64,000 bases of DNA from Ascaris suum (taxonomy: Eukaryota > Nematoda > Chromadorea > Rhabditida > Ascarididae). Every line of letters starts with the position of its first letter. The first letter of the stretch is position 1. The stretch is from assembly GCA_013433145.1 (NCBI GenBank), contig CM024174.1, positions 372,001 to 436,000 of the forward strand. Direction: 5' to 3'. The notes under the pieces were generated by a model that had not been told where the DNA came from, ran no database searches, and saw nothing but the letters and a program-made list of their open reading frames with translations. Made by a program: the position numbers and the translations under genes. This document shows positions 49,334-64,000 of the stretch, in pieces.

Positions 49334-49456
49334 ATGAAGGAGAGTCCATCAGATATGAGACCTCATCACATATGTGGCGAACCTTAATGACCGAATGTGA
49401 AAAATTTCACTCACAAATGCAAGCCCGAAATGAACAGTTGGCGTTCAATGTTAATA
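49334..49456 (+). CDS. Candidate helical exon, phase 1-1
   Basis: From AATAATAAAAG the phase 1 frame reads DEGESIRYETSSHMWRTLMT, then ECEKFHSQMQARNEQLAFN, ending at AATA|GTAGTC. It is charged and helix-like, compatible with the coiled-coil exon before it. Both splice signals are weak, and an upstream AG (CTGAAG) would lengthen the exon in phase. Confidence 0.35.
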
Positions 49457-49634
49457 GTAGTCTTATATTTTCAATTATACTAAACCGCCTCAAAAGTCTT
49501 CTTTTCTCTTATAACAAGTAGCGAATACTCGAGGAAAACCCGCCCACTAGCAACTTGAAATTAAAGTGGCTGCAATATACCACACTACGAATGTCATACA
49601 TTTAATATCGCCACTACTTTATGAATTACCTCAG

Positions 49635-49763
49635 ATATGTATCAATATCACGACGAAGAAGATAATACGTACCTAAGCAACGAAATGTGCATTAAGAAGC
49701 TATTGGAACGGAAAAGTGTTGAAAAGGTTCAGTCTCAGAAATTATTCACTTCTATCGACAGTC
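49635..49763 (+). CDS. Candidate exon with strong splice sites, phase 1-1
   Basis: A 129-base exon has acceptor TATGAATTACCTCAG and a textbook donor, GTC|GTAAGTAT. In phase 1 it reads MYQYHDEEDNTYLSNEMCIK and then KLLERKSVEKVQSQKL, FTSIDS. It is acidic then basic and largely helical. This is the best-bounded exon of the plus-strand series. No domain is recognised. Confidence 0.5.
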
Positions 49764-49831
49764 GTAAGTATTTACAAACTTTAACAGATTATCTGAAGAG
49801 GCGAAAACTTTTTGCTGTGAGCATTTCTCAG

Positions 49832-49902
49832 AATATCCTACTGGGCAGCATAGGCTGCAATTGGATAATAATAGAACGCAAATGGCGCATGATATTCCAT
49901 AG
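49832..49902 (+). CDS. Candidate last exon, reading frame continues past a stop
   Basis: A strong acceptor (GTGAGCATTTCTCAG) enters in phase 1, matching 49635-49763, and gives YPTGQHRLQLDNNRTQMAHD, IP and then TAG. The same frame is open again for about 35 codons beyond the TAG (with FINENNQFSNNAICAFKYVN and a basic end). The TAG may be a true end, a sequence error, or a sign of decay. Confidence 0.38.
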
Positions 49903-51031
49903 TTTCATAGTTTCATAAATGAAAATAATCAATTTTCAAATAACGCGATTTGCGCTTTCAAATATGTCAATAATCCGAAGTGCAATTCAAAATTAAAAAA
50001 GGAAGTATAAGATGCGGAACATTAAGACCTATCACAAGCACTAAACACTGGCATATAATCAAGTATATACAACATCATTAATGACGATGATTTGTCAAAG
50101 GAAGTAAGTGGACTCAAAGAACAAAAGATGTCTTAGCGATCTATAAAAGACTAGCAACGAAACCATACGGTAATATTGTGTGCAGTCCATCCGAGTTCGA
50201 TCTATGGACAATGAAATAATACATCTTATCACGGAGCGCACAGCAGTATGACCTCTCGAAGAGAACAAATTACATATGCGCGCAATGAATAGAAGATTGC
50301 TCGCAATTGTTGCGCAGTATACCACACAAAACCTCAGTGAACCATTGAAATTTACGACCAAGTTCAATCTTCATAATACACCTTAACAAGTCGATCGACA
50401 CATCATGCTTGAACTGTCACAGTGAGTCGTTCATAATAACCAGGCAAAAAGTTTTTAAAGAAATAGTGCTTATTCCATAAAATTTAAGAAAAAAAAAACA
50501 GAAAAAGAAAACTGATGAAAACGACTCTAGGAATGATCACTGGATGGATCCATTCAATTATTCGAGGTTGGCGAGCAGAAATTTCACGCAATTTGATGTA
50601 ACAAGTAAAAGCGTAGTTCTTTAAGGCGCCATGAATACAGACTTAACTTTTCTAAGCTGACGTTAATCCAGGTCCAACCATAACAAATTTAATATCGCTA
50701 AAAATCGTTTTCAATTGCGGTCGTAAAACTGAATAGATGAATTACTAAATTTTCACTAAATTTCTTACTGAATTCATGTTAACACGAATAAATCATTCCC
50801 CATGCAATGTCGCATATGCGAAACTGCGAATCTATATGTTGCGGTTTTGATGACTCTGTATTCAATGAATTTTGAAATGACGAATCATTGGTTGTGAGTG
50901 CACAGTTTGCATATGTTAGTCGCTGTGATGATCATTTGAATTTTGACCGTATTTTTTGAAGGGAACGAAAGACTCCTTATTTGTGGCTGAATTTTATAGT
51001 ACATTTCGCCTCCATTAGTGACATTCTACAG

Positions 51032-51262
51032 GTGAAGCGTGAACTTATTTCTGCTAGAGTTATGCTGATGACTAAGAAGCCAAAAGAACATCAAAACAAA
51101 ATGGGTAGCAAGAATAAATATATACTTCCGTTGCGCCATTTTCAAATATTAAAAAAAATGAAAGTGGGAATTCAAGTTACGAGAAAACAGTTGAAGTTGC
51201 ACTCAAAAATTTTCTGCAAAACTTGCTCACTAGGCGAACATAAACTGACTTTACTAAATTAA
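51032..51262 (+). CDS. Candidate last exon, Lys-rich
   Basis: The acceptor GTGACATTCTACAG leads in phase 0 to 76 open codons ending in TAA: VKRELISARVMLMTKKPKEH and onward, Lys-rich with three cysteines near the end. A donor at ATGG|GTAGCA could end it early. A frame this long after an acceptor is unusual but not conclusive, and A-rich DNA favours Lys codons. Confidence 0.3.
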   Translation: MKRELISARVMLMTKKPKEHQNKMGSKNKYILPLRHFQILKKMKVGIQVTRKQLKLHSKIFCKTCSLGEHKLTLLN

Positions 51263-54200
51263 GAAGTTTACAAACGATATTAATATATTTGACACTAGTT
51301 CAAATAGAAAGGAAGATTATTTATGAAACTTTCATATAAGTTCTTATCTGCGAGAAGCTGAGAACAAAATAATTAAAACTTCCCACCTCATTAAATGCAA
51401 CTAATTTTCGAAGGGAAGAACACACAGTGCGCAGAAAGACGACAATTCGAATGCACAAATCACAATAATGGAAAATGTACAAGCTGTTTCATTTCACGTT
51501 GACCATGCAATTTCTGTTTTTTTTTTTTTCAAATTCTTTCACCATTCTTTTACCATCGCATGCTTAAATCACTGCGAAAAAATCCAAGCAAAAAGGAAAA
51601 AAACGATGGAATGAGAAACATTAGTCGACACATTCATTGAGAGAGACAGGAAGAGCACAAGCCGTCGTGAGCGCGTCTTTTGCCCACAAAGAATCGGAGT
51701 TATCAGCGAAATTCAAGGTTAAATGAGCGGTCGGGGCACGAAAGATCGGTGGGGCGTTGCTCAATGATCGACAGGGTGCCTAGATAAAAATGGTCATTTG
51801 AGATCGATCAATACTATGCACACTAGAGGCACTGACTACGATAAGAATAAGATGGATACTACGAGCGCCAATTATGATGTAAATACTGGGAGCAGATCGG
51901 AATGAGATAAATCCTCGAGGCAGGAAATATGAACGCCGAAAATATCAAAAAATAGAAAAAAGAAAAAATTCGGAAACCGGAAATTGTAATCGTAACAAAG
52001 CAGACGACCTGATTCTAAATCGTTCGAGAACTGCACGGCAAAAATAGCGAATACCCGAAAAAAAAAACAATCACAAGGTGTGAGTTTCTATCTAAATGAT
52101 AGGTTATCAAATCTCACAATGGTAGTGCAATACATCGAAATCGCTAGTAGAACCTTCAGTGAGAAATGTTTTCGTATTTTAATTTGAAATTCAAGCAAAT
52201 AGGTATCGAAAAATTACCATATATTACTACTTTTAATTTGAAATTCAACGAGGAAATACAGTTATATGAATTCATCGTGAAAAAGTTCAAAGAAAAAATG
52301 CACAGTTTACCGAGTCATTTCTGATTTTAAAGAATCTGAAAGCTGAAACAATCACAAGGCCAGTAGGCACTATCCTCTCGAAAATTCTCATATAATTTCA
52401 TTTAAAAAAAAAAAAATGTTTTCTGACTAGTGTGTCTGCACTTGGGGATTAGTGAAAAGTGAAACCGAGGCTAAATATCTGACGTTTGGAAAACAAGCGA
52501 GCTAGAAAATAATGAGTGAAAAATTTCTCTATAAGGGATAAGTTCAAAATGACTGAATATATACAAATAACACCTTGGCATTCGTAATCTATAAAAGTTC
52601 CATGCTAAATAAAGAAATAACTTAGTACTTATTCATGTACCTCATCACATTAATTAATATTCTATGCGTTACAAGCATTACCGTATAATATTTTGGCTCA
52701 TAAAGAGACATCATATAAGGTTCGATATGGCAGAAATCCTCGCTTCAAATGTGAAAAGCAAGCATTGCAGGTAATTCACTGTAGCTATTATTATAGCAAA
52801 AAATCAAAGAAATGCTGCGAATATTATACAAGGGTATTGTATTAGTATAAATATAAACACAAATACAAGTGAGTAAATTAATAAGCAAGTATGTACATAC
52901 ATATTTACATTTATGTTTGCATTTATTAGTTTTATAACACAAGCGGTTCAGCATATTGCAGCGAGGTGCGAAAATTCACTCTGCCGACTAGACTTGGCAT
53001 TTGAAATAGCAGTCGTGACCTATAAAATTACACAAAACAACGCAAAAACGCTTATCTTAAGTGCGGATCTGCATGCGATTATTCACAGTAAACGCGCATC
53101 AATTAGGAGATAAATATTTTTTTGCAGCTAATAAAAGGTGACAAATTCTTTCAAACGCCCATAACAATGACATCGAAATGGTCCCCTACCTCTCTCATTC
53201 TTTCATACCTCCTTCACATATCTTTTTCGACACCTATTGTATTGTTTATCGCCTGACGATGATGTATGTTCGCAAAATATTGTGGCAGTGCTTATTCGTC
53301 GCCGGTACTTCCTATTAACAGCTTCCCTATTTTTGTTGAACGCATAATAAAAAAAAGAACAAAACAAATATGCTTAAATACATGTTTGAAACACAACTGT
53401 TTGCCTTAGTCACCACACTTTACTTTTCACTGAAGAGTGTTCAACTGAGTTTATTTTTTATTCACTGAGAAATTAAAAAAACAGCTAAGAAGAGTGATTC
53501 AATGCGACTGCAATTAATACTGCCAAGGAATTGAAGATAAATATTTGTTCAGTGGCAATATGTGTATATTGCAAGTGCAGACATGATAAAACGCGAACGG
53601 TCATTAAAAACGTTGGTACGGATCAGCTATTCAGGAGCTGTTCAGATCCGTAGCGTACGATCCAATGCATTCTTAAAAATTTGCACCTCTAAAATCAACT
53701 CACTTTGCGCAACTTCAACGAAGTTAATCCTCGTTGAACCAAGTTAATCGAATGGAAGATTCCAATTCATCGTGACTAAAAACTATGCGGTACTCCGACC
53801 GCTAACAATATTCTGTATTTGAACTCTTCGGTTTCTTCGCAGAACGCTTAAAACGATTCAAACAGTTCGATTCCTTCTTTTAAGACATGTTAAACAATCC
53901 AACTGCAAAAGATTTTTATAAGTTTAATCGCCAGTAATAGTCGCCGATTCGAACAATGCAGCTAAAATGTTCTTTTCCTACAAATGAAAAAGAAAACTAT
54001 CTGGGAAGAAACTAGAAGATATCATTGTTGGTTTTAATAGTCGTTATAAGTTCCTATTTTCTAGGTCACATAGATGGTTCTTCAAAATTTCGTCAAATGA
54101 GTGCAGATAAAAACAATTCAATTACCGTAAAAAATGTTCTTCATTAGAATTATGTGAAAGATGCGCTTATACAAAACAGACATGAAAACTTTTCCCCCAA

Positions 54201-55251
54201 TGCAATAGTATGTTTTAATCAGAATGTTTATGTTATCGTCGCGACGAATGCATTTCAAGAGCAAATTAAGCAAATCGTTTAAATCATATCACTGTTTAGA
54301 ACGTTACATTGTGCGTTTCGAGTTTTTGCACAAGCGGAACGAATCCCAATAAACACATCTGGCGAGTTGTTTGAAGCGAATTTGCCATGTTTCACTTTGC
54401 CGTTAGAGGTGAGGAAGAGGGGAGAACGAAGGTGGAGAGAAGAGCTATATTAAATTCGAAACGAAATAAATTCCGCCTTCATTCCAAACATCTTTTCGTG
54501 ATCCTTTCAGAAAACTTTCACATTTCGAAATATATTTGTGATTTATGCAAATTACGCATAATTCAATCATGGACGACGTTCTACAAATACCTTCCATGCA
54601 AGTTAACGATAATAAATTCATTTGTAAGATACGAATTATTAGCATATAGAGAAGTTTTAAGAATATTCATACCGATACAATGAGAAGACATCTTCAAAGG
54701 AGGAAGAATTTACTGACGGGATTGGCAGCGCTCCGAAAGGGTGCGCAAATACGAACGATCATGTTCGATGACCAATAAATGGGACAACAAATTTTGCAGC
54801 CGATTCAATAATTTGCACTCCATATATCTTCGTCAATTAGAGGTACATTTACAGCACATGTAGAACGACAGAGGAGGAGGGCGATCGTAACCCCAAAATT
54901 TTTGATAGCATGCAACGACTAGGAAAAGAAAGAATCTGATATAAATAGGACTGATCCGAACCTGGCCATCTCTCTTCACAAGCGCTAATAAGAGATCATA
55001 AGAAATGCAACTTCCAAGCTAGAAATCAAGTCTGAAGCACTATCGCCGTAATGATTTAGACCATAAACGTATCAGCCACAGGAACGGTGAACTTCGTACT
55101 TAATACACATACTAAACACAGTTGCGAACCGCTCCCTGAAAACATGCAAAAAAAGGGATGGAGAGATGCGCTCTGCAATGACTACACACCCAATCCACTT
55201 ATCTCAAGAAAAGATTTGTCGTGCAGCGAAAAATCCTGCAATTTTCCACAG

Positions 55252-55508
55252 GAGAAATTTTTAGCCTAGATCAGTTTTTTTCCGTACAAACAGTTCAGTA
55301 TGACACTCAGCGCACTCCACAACATTTTCATGCTACTGCCCTATTTAGGAACAGCCTTGAAAGGCAAGACTATGGAAGCACCTTCGAGGCACGGATCATT
55401 CTTGTAGTCAACCCCCCAGACTCTTCAGATTTTGATGGAGCCGATATTATGGCGAGGTTGGCGGCTCCGAACAGCAAGTTTTCACGACAAGATCCAAGGA
55501 CTTCCTAG
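55252..55508 (+). CDS. Candidate exon, unknown product
   Basis: The acceptor GCAATTTTCCACAG opens an 85-codon frame in phase 1: EIFSLDQFFSVQTVQYDTQR, then a mixed part, then IILVVNPPDSSDFDGADI and a basic end at TAG. GC content is raised over the second half. The composition is that of a folded soluble protein. After the stop the frame is open again for about 36 codons, as in a gene with an in-frame nonsense change. No family is recognised. Confidence 0.36.
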
Positions 55509-58425
<2,917 letters not shown>

Positions 58426-61400
58426 CGAAGTAATAAAATAGCCCTCGTTGATATAGATCGTCTAGAATGCTTTTCTGAACACATTTCCACTTAGGGTTAC
58501 GAAAATAAAAAGGCTCAAGATGGGAAATTTTTTAAGCAGCACAGGCGTACGGATGAAAGAGTTATGGAAAATGAATAAGAGAGCGAAAACTCGTACGTAA
58601 ATAACAGGCACAGTGCTAAAATTTACATGCGATCAGCGAACACGCACATAACTTCAGAGGTGAACAAGCAATGACAATAATACCACCTATGAATATATTC
58701 ATTTCAATTTACTTTATTAAAGTTTAGCTTCCAAGAGGTGATGAAATGATTTCACTGAAGGAAAAGTGGCGCTAAGTGTTCGATTGAGAGGTGTCGCATC
58801 TTCAAGTTGTGATTCGCCTTAGACAATAAACTAGCATTTCCGTTAAAAAACATAGATCTGGTATATTTCATCACTGTCTGTCTATTTGTTTTGGCGAGAC
58901 TCTGCCTGATGGGTCAATTCGAAGAATATTGTACAATCAACGAACGAAAGGTTTTGCGAAGTTGCCAAAAACATTATACAAACTATAAAATTGTGCTGAG
59001 ATATGATTGGATAATTGGGTGTTAAATTTTTTTCAACAATACTCGGTTTCTATCAAAGAGCGCTGTAGTTTTGTACGAATTTTAAGCATTCCATCAAAAT
59101 ACTTGCACATTTGTGTGCATATGCGGTCGGAATGCATCCCTGTTTGAACTTGGAAGCCGTTAGAGGTAAAGCTATGAAATTGGTTACGTATAATATATAC
59201 TACAATTACATTTCTCATAGCTCATTTTGCAATGATCCACCTTCAACGGAAGGAGCTTTAGACATTTTAAGAGCGAAAATTTTTTCCGCACATTTTACAC
59301 CTGTCTTTCTTTATTTCACGCTGGCTAAATTTCAAGAATCTTCTGGCCAAAGTTTCCGTAAATGATGGAGTTAATTAGCATATTGATATATTATTTCGCA
59401 AAGCGATTATTTACTGATAAGTTGTAAAACCGGTACGTCAGGTAAGAGGAATGTAAAAGCTAATATTGTATTAATTCTTTGGTACTCTTCTTCATTCATT
59501 CAAGAATGCTGCCCTCTTCCTTACGCTGCCTATCCCCTTCTACACTACGAGAGCTCATGACACGCTCGTCGTTCTCAGTGGACCCGTTGTAAAATCTGGC
59601 CGAAAATATTTTTGGCACTGATCGAAAACCAATATTTAGAGGCTCACATTTTAAATTTCCTCGCTTCAACCACCTTTGTAAATATGATCCCTGGAAAGTA
59701 GATCCAACTCTTGTCGAAGCTGGGAACTCTCAGTTTCGCTTCATTGTATGCATCATCTAATATGCTGGCTAATGAAAAGTCGCTCCACACGTCGGAAATT
59801 TTATCACAATTCAGTTGGTTTTCAAAGGTCACGCTTTCAAATTAGAGGTCAGAAAGTCATAAATTCTCCCAGCTGGACCTCGAAAATCTAATATTTCCGG
59901 TTATTTTAAAATGTTCGACAGCTAAAGGTCGATAGTTGAACACTCGAAAGAGACGTATTATATTTCTGCTCAAAAACATGACCACAAGTTCATTTTCAAC
60001 TTCCTTTGCGAGAAACTGAGGAAACTGAGGTATATTTGTTTAATGTCGCTGAACAACATAAGAATACAGTAGTAACTGGTCATCACTACTTCCCTCTAAA
60101 TGGCGATAGTTCGCTATTGAATAATAAAGGCCAGTTGGATTAATTTTTAGAAATAAGTTGGCAAGCAGTTCACTTCAGAAGTGGAATTGTTTGGATGAAC
60201 ACCAATTGATTATGAAAGTATATTTTGATGGTAATCTAAATGAACATCTGCAAAAAGTATCGAGAAATGTTTCGTTGTCATAAATATGTTGAACTCAATC
60301 GCTAGTCTTCAGAGGAATCATTTAACTACAATCAGCTTGTGTCACCTAATCAATAGAGATATGTTACAATTCTAACAATTCGGCTATTATCTCAAATATT
60401 GAACAGAAAACGATCGTTTATTATAAATACGGCTATGAAAGCATATATTTCGGAGCCCGTTTTATAACAGCACTCATTTACTTTATAAAAAGCGAATCAA
60501 TTTTTAAAAAAAAATCTACAAAACAAATACCGAAAAGTGCACTTTCAATTTAAATATCTCGAGGCTTATTTACATCATAGCTTCTCCCAAACGGACGAAC
60601 ACTAGAGGCATTCATTTAGAAAGATAGAGGGAGGGAGGAGGTGCATTAACAAAAAATTTCACGAAGAGCTTATGTAACGATTTTGATCGTAAAGCAGCTC
60701 GATAGTGACTATAGAGCAGCTTAACTGTGATCGTAGAATAGTTTGCATTATCAAGGTGCTCTTTTATTTTACAGAATGATTCGATCAGCTCAGCGATATT
60801 CCAAATGCAATTTCATTCGTTGTAACGATGTGATGTCAAAAAGTCGTTTCACATTTTAAAAGTCTTTACTTTTCAATCATTCAGCAGCCGACCTCTAACA
60901 GCCGAATGCCATAGAAGGGTAAAAGATTTTAAATATAGTGGACTCAATCAAGATGCTTGAATTTGGCCTATGACCATGTGTAAAGTATGACCTCTCTGAT
61001 GTGACTGAGCTCCGATCAATATTAGAAGTTCTACGCTTCATCCCGTTTTAACACATCGAGTATGCTTGCCGGTGGAAATGCAGCCCTATTTCATGTCTAA
61101 GATCAAAGTCTGAAATCTTTACAAAGTGTACAATAAACTTAGAATGTCTGTTTTAAGTTCGGTAGTTTAGAATCTTGAGCCTACATCGTACTCGGCCGGA
61201 AAAGTTTGGCGGTCGAGCTGCCAAACAACTTTTTACCTCTCAAATCAGAAACTTAGAGCAAAATCCAAATTTATATGAATATCCATGTTTTAAACTTTTT
61301 CTCTCGAAGTCCGTTGGCACCGCTGTGGTTTTCTGTCTGAAAGTTAAAACGGTACAGCGAGTTTTGGTAAAATGCCTAAAGGGTTCTATCGATGTTTAAA

Positions 61401-61586
61401 GCAGGACAAACTTTCAGCCGAATTTTCCAGTGATACGGCACCTACTTGCTGATTTCGTGAACGGTCACGAGACTCGGCTTGAAGGGTTCACACAGATTGA
61501 ACGTCTATAAATTACTTCGAAGCATCACTTGCTGTTCGCACTGACACAAAAAGAGTGTATTTGGAATCGAATTCAGAAGCGCTTAC

Positions 61587-61649
61587 CGTTATAAGTGGGA
61601 TGTCGTATTCGATATAACGTGGCATGGTCAAGCCGTTCACTGGGAGACA
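61587..61649 (-). CDS. Candidate 63-base exon of the minus-strand gene
   Basis: Both borders are strong: acceptor GGCGTCTTTTCCTACAG and donor AACG|GTAAGC. Two frames are open. Phase 1 gives SPSERLDHATLYRIRHPTYN and fits the next candidate exon (46834, phase 1) and the donor at 63967. Phase 0 gives CLPVNGLTMPRYIEYDIPLI, T. The splice pair is convincing; the frame is not settled. The implied intron to 46834 is about 14.8 kb. Confidence 0.55.
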
Positions 61650-62050
61650 CTGTAGGAAAAGACGCCTCGGCGGTAGCGGCCAGCGATGATTGTGGCGTGT
61701 CTATACCCAAAAGGTGGGGAATGAGTGGGTGAGTGGAATAAGCACGCGAGGGCAATGAAAGTCATATATCGAATGCCAATGAACGGGCAAATATGTGACG
61801 AGCAGAGCGACGATTAGGCAAATGTGAGGTGCAAGCATATCGGCGACCTCATTGTTTGCATCTGTTTATAAGATGCGTTGCGCACTACAGCAAGCTGCAA
61901 ATTCAAACAAAATGACACAGTGTACACGAAAGGATCCTAGAGCACACCGACCACGCAACACTCGAAATTAGTCGTAAAACAACTTACTTTTATGTACGTC
62001 AACATATCTCGAAGTTGTTTAATTCAGGTTGTATATCCGTCCGTACATAT

Positions 62051-62092
62051 GTGTCTGTCTGTCTGTCTATCTATCTGTCTCTGTTGAAGTTT
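62051..62092. repeat. (TGTC)n/(TATC)n simple repeat
   Basis: A short run of GTCT and ATCT tetranucleotide units. Confidence 0.9.
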
Positions 62093-63111
62093 CTATTCGA
62101 AAATCATAGAACTAATACATCTAACAATTGAATATCATGCAATGAATTTGAACTTGCACTTGAAATTTGCATACGCCTTTTAACCGATCAAATTGCATTA
62201 TATACCAAACAAATTTTTCGCCGTAAAGATTTGCACAAGTGGTCGTTTCGGCTAGGCGGAAAATGCATTTTTATGCAAATTTTATGATTTTAGGCAATCT
62301 GCAAGTTGATTGTTCAGTTAGATGATGCTACAAAAGCGCTACAAAAGCGTAACTCCGCTTAGCATTTCTTCGACTCATTTGATCTAACCAATGCAGATGT
62401 GTGAAATCAAAGCTGATACGATATGCATCTTTGCATCTAGAATTTAAATAGTCGGAAGTATTGCCATCAAGACATGTTAAGAAAAAGGAAACAGGAAACA
62501 GTTATTGCTCTCTTAATTGGTAAATTTAAGGGGTATAATGATAAGACCGAATTTCTATACAAGATGAGTACAGCGACCATGAATGTCAAATATAATGCCT
62601 CAAAGGTATATCATTTATTGTTCAGCAGATTGCAGCTAATGAGGCTGAATTTCCAGGTTGGCTGGACTTTTTTTCATCTGCGGGAGCTATTCTACGTCTA
62701 ACGATTGAATATCACCACCAAATTACAGCTGTGCCTCCCACTTATTAGAAAATAACAATTGTTGAGAGCGTATTCAAACTAGGCGGAAGTGCCTTGCGTT
62801 ACGAGAAGAATTGTAAGCACCGAATTACATCACTCAGAATCGAACTTTATGGCTCATTAAATGATAACACTACATGACTTATCCGTCAATAATTTGACAT
62901 TTGCGGACTTTTAAAGAGCAAACTATCCGCTTCAAGGACTATTCTTAGCAAATTTCATGTCATATGATTTTGAGGAAGTCATAGGGGAAAGTTTTCGAGT
63001 TCACGAATGATTAACTGGTAGAATGTTTGTGAAAGTTCATAAAGCCGAATTAAAAAAGTGATTCTTTAAAGTTAAGCAATATGTCCATTAATTTCGCCTA
63101 CGAGCGTTTTC

Positions 63112-63277
<166 letters not shown>

Positions 63278-63966
63278 ACTGGAATGCGTTTTGTATCGCA
63301 GTACAAAAAACGCATGAAAGTTCAAACTTCTTAATGACTCGAATGACACAAGTTTGGGATCTGTTGATCAAATTTATCCAGTAAAAGATGGAAAAATATG
63401 CTACCATAGCTGTCACAATTTGCTCTTTTGCCAAAAAGCTGTCACGCCAAAAACGCTATTACAGACAGGCAGCAAATAATGAAAGACGTAGCAATGCATT
63501 TCTGTTGTAACTGACCACACTCCTCGTACAAATCTGTAGAAAGTTCACGACGTTTATGGCTGGAATGGTATTAACCGCAACATTACCTGCTTAAAATATA
63601 CGATTTTTTAGCACACTATCAGCTTGCCTCGAATTTACCGAACCAAAGCCAAAGCGCTCGGAATTACCCTACAAAATAAATTGTATCCACTTCTCCTTTT
63701 GCGCTTCCTGAGCTGAAACTGTGGAATGGACAGACAAACAGGCGGACATAAATACACGCACAGACGCAATGTTTGCTCATAACGCCAAATGCAAACATGA
63801 ATTTCCAAAACTACAAAAGCCGTTTAAAATGTGATCAGTCATTCACTTTTGTAGATTTGCTTCTTTAAATGTGTTCTTGAGATGCCACATTTACGCGTAT
63901 GTGCGTGTGTCTGCAAGTTTATTCGCCCTGCAATTCCAAAATGAAAATCACTGGGGCCATACTTAC

Positions 63967-64000
63967 CGAACTTGATGGATATAGTGTATACCATGTGATG
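63967..64000 (-). CDS. Partial exon at the window edge
   Basis: A strong minus-strand donor, TTCG|GTAAGTATGG, ends an exon that is cut by the window end. All frames of the 34 visible bases are open. The phase that ends with one spare base (HHMVYTISIKF) fits the 61649-61587 exon in its phase 1 reading. It is the most upstream piece seen of the minus-strand gene. Confidence 0.45.

Noticed and set aside
59644..59832. Minus-strand frame (acidic, aromatic) of 63 codons, and another at 59218-59033
   Set aside because: Acceptors are poor (GAAAG and CCAAG) and neither phase fits the minus-strand chain, so chance cannot be excluded.
61418..62748. Two plus-strand frames after TTTCAG/TTCAG sites (61418-61510 and 62626-62748)
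   Set aside because: Protein-like, but only 30-40 codons with no partner exon. Such frames after an acceptor-like site are common here.

Overview
The window looks like nuclear DNA of an animal, most likely a nematode with a large, intron-rich genome. Base composition is AT-rich and no long uninterrupted genes occur. Candidate exons are short, with T-rich TTTCAG/TTGCAG acceptors and GTAAGT/GTGAGT donors. At least two candidate starts (17879 and 39363) sit one base after an acceptor-like TTTGCAG, as in trans-spliced or 5'-UTR-spliced nematode messages. A decayed RTE-type retrotransposon end and five pure (AT)n arrays fit this picture. Nothing suggests bacterial, organellar or viral DNA. I cannot name the species; an ascarid-like parasite is only a guess.

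The firmest gene is on the minus strand and encodes a PDZ domain. One PDZ exon is at 19306-19197. The last PDZ strand fits best at 853-793, which implies an intron of about 18.3 kb. A possible alternative last exon lies at 18985-18947. Further upstream on the same strand, from 64000 down to 42233, seven exon candidates with compatible reading phases form a Tyr/Ser/Asn-rich N-terminal region. Whether these belong to the PDZ transcript is inference, and the first half of the PDZ domain was not found.

Several plus-strand gene models lie inside or between these exons: a small secreted, possibly peptide-precursor gene (17879-20870, with an AATAAA signal), a three-exon model (23412-26240), a four-exon model (39363-41410) whose last acceptor follows an (AT)n array, and a run of phase 1-1 exons with a coiled-coil-like segment (46904-49902). 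No protein family is recognised in any of them, and they rest on splice signals plus phase agreement.

Repeats comprise the RTE 3' end (14910-15372) with a second short tail copy (18504-18566), a cluster of tandem repeats with hairpins (31924-32349), poly-C tracts and the (AT)n arrays. The rest reads as intron or intergenic sequence. At this base composition open frames of about 100 codons are expected several times by chance, so many open frames were not called as genes.
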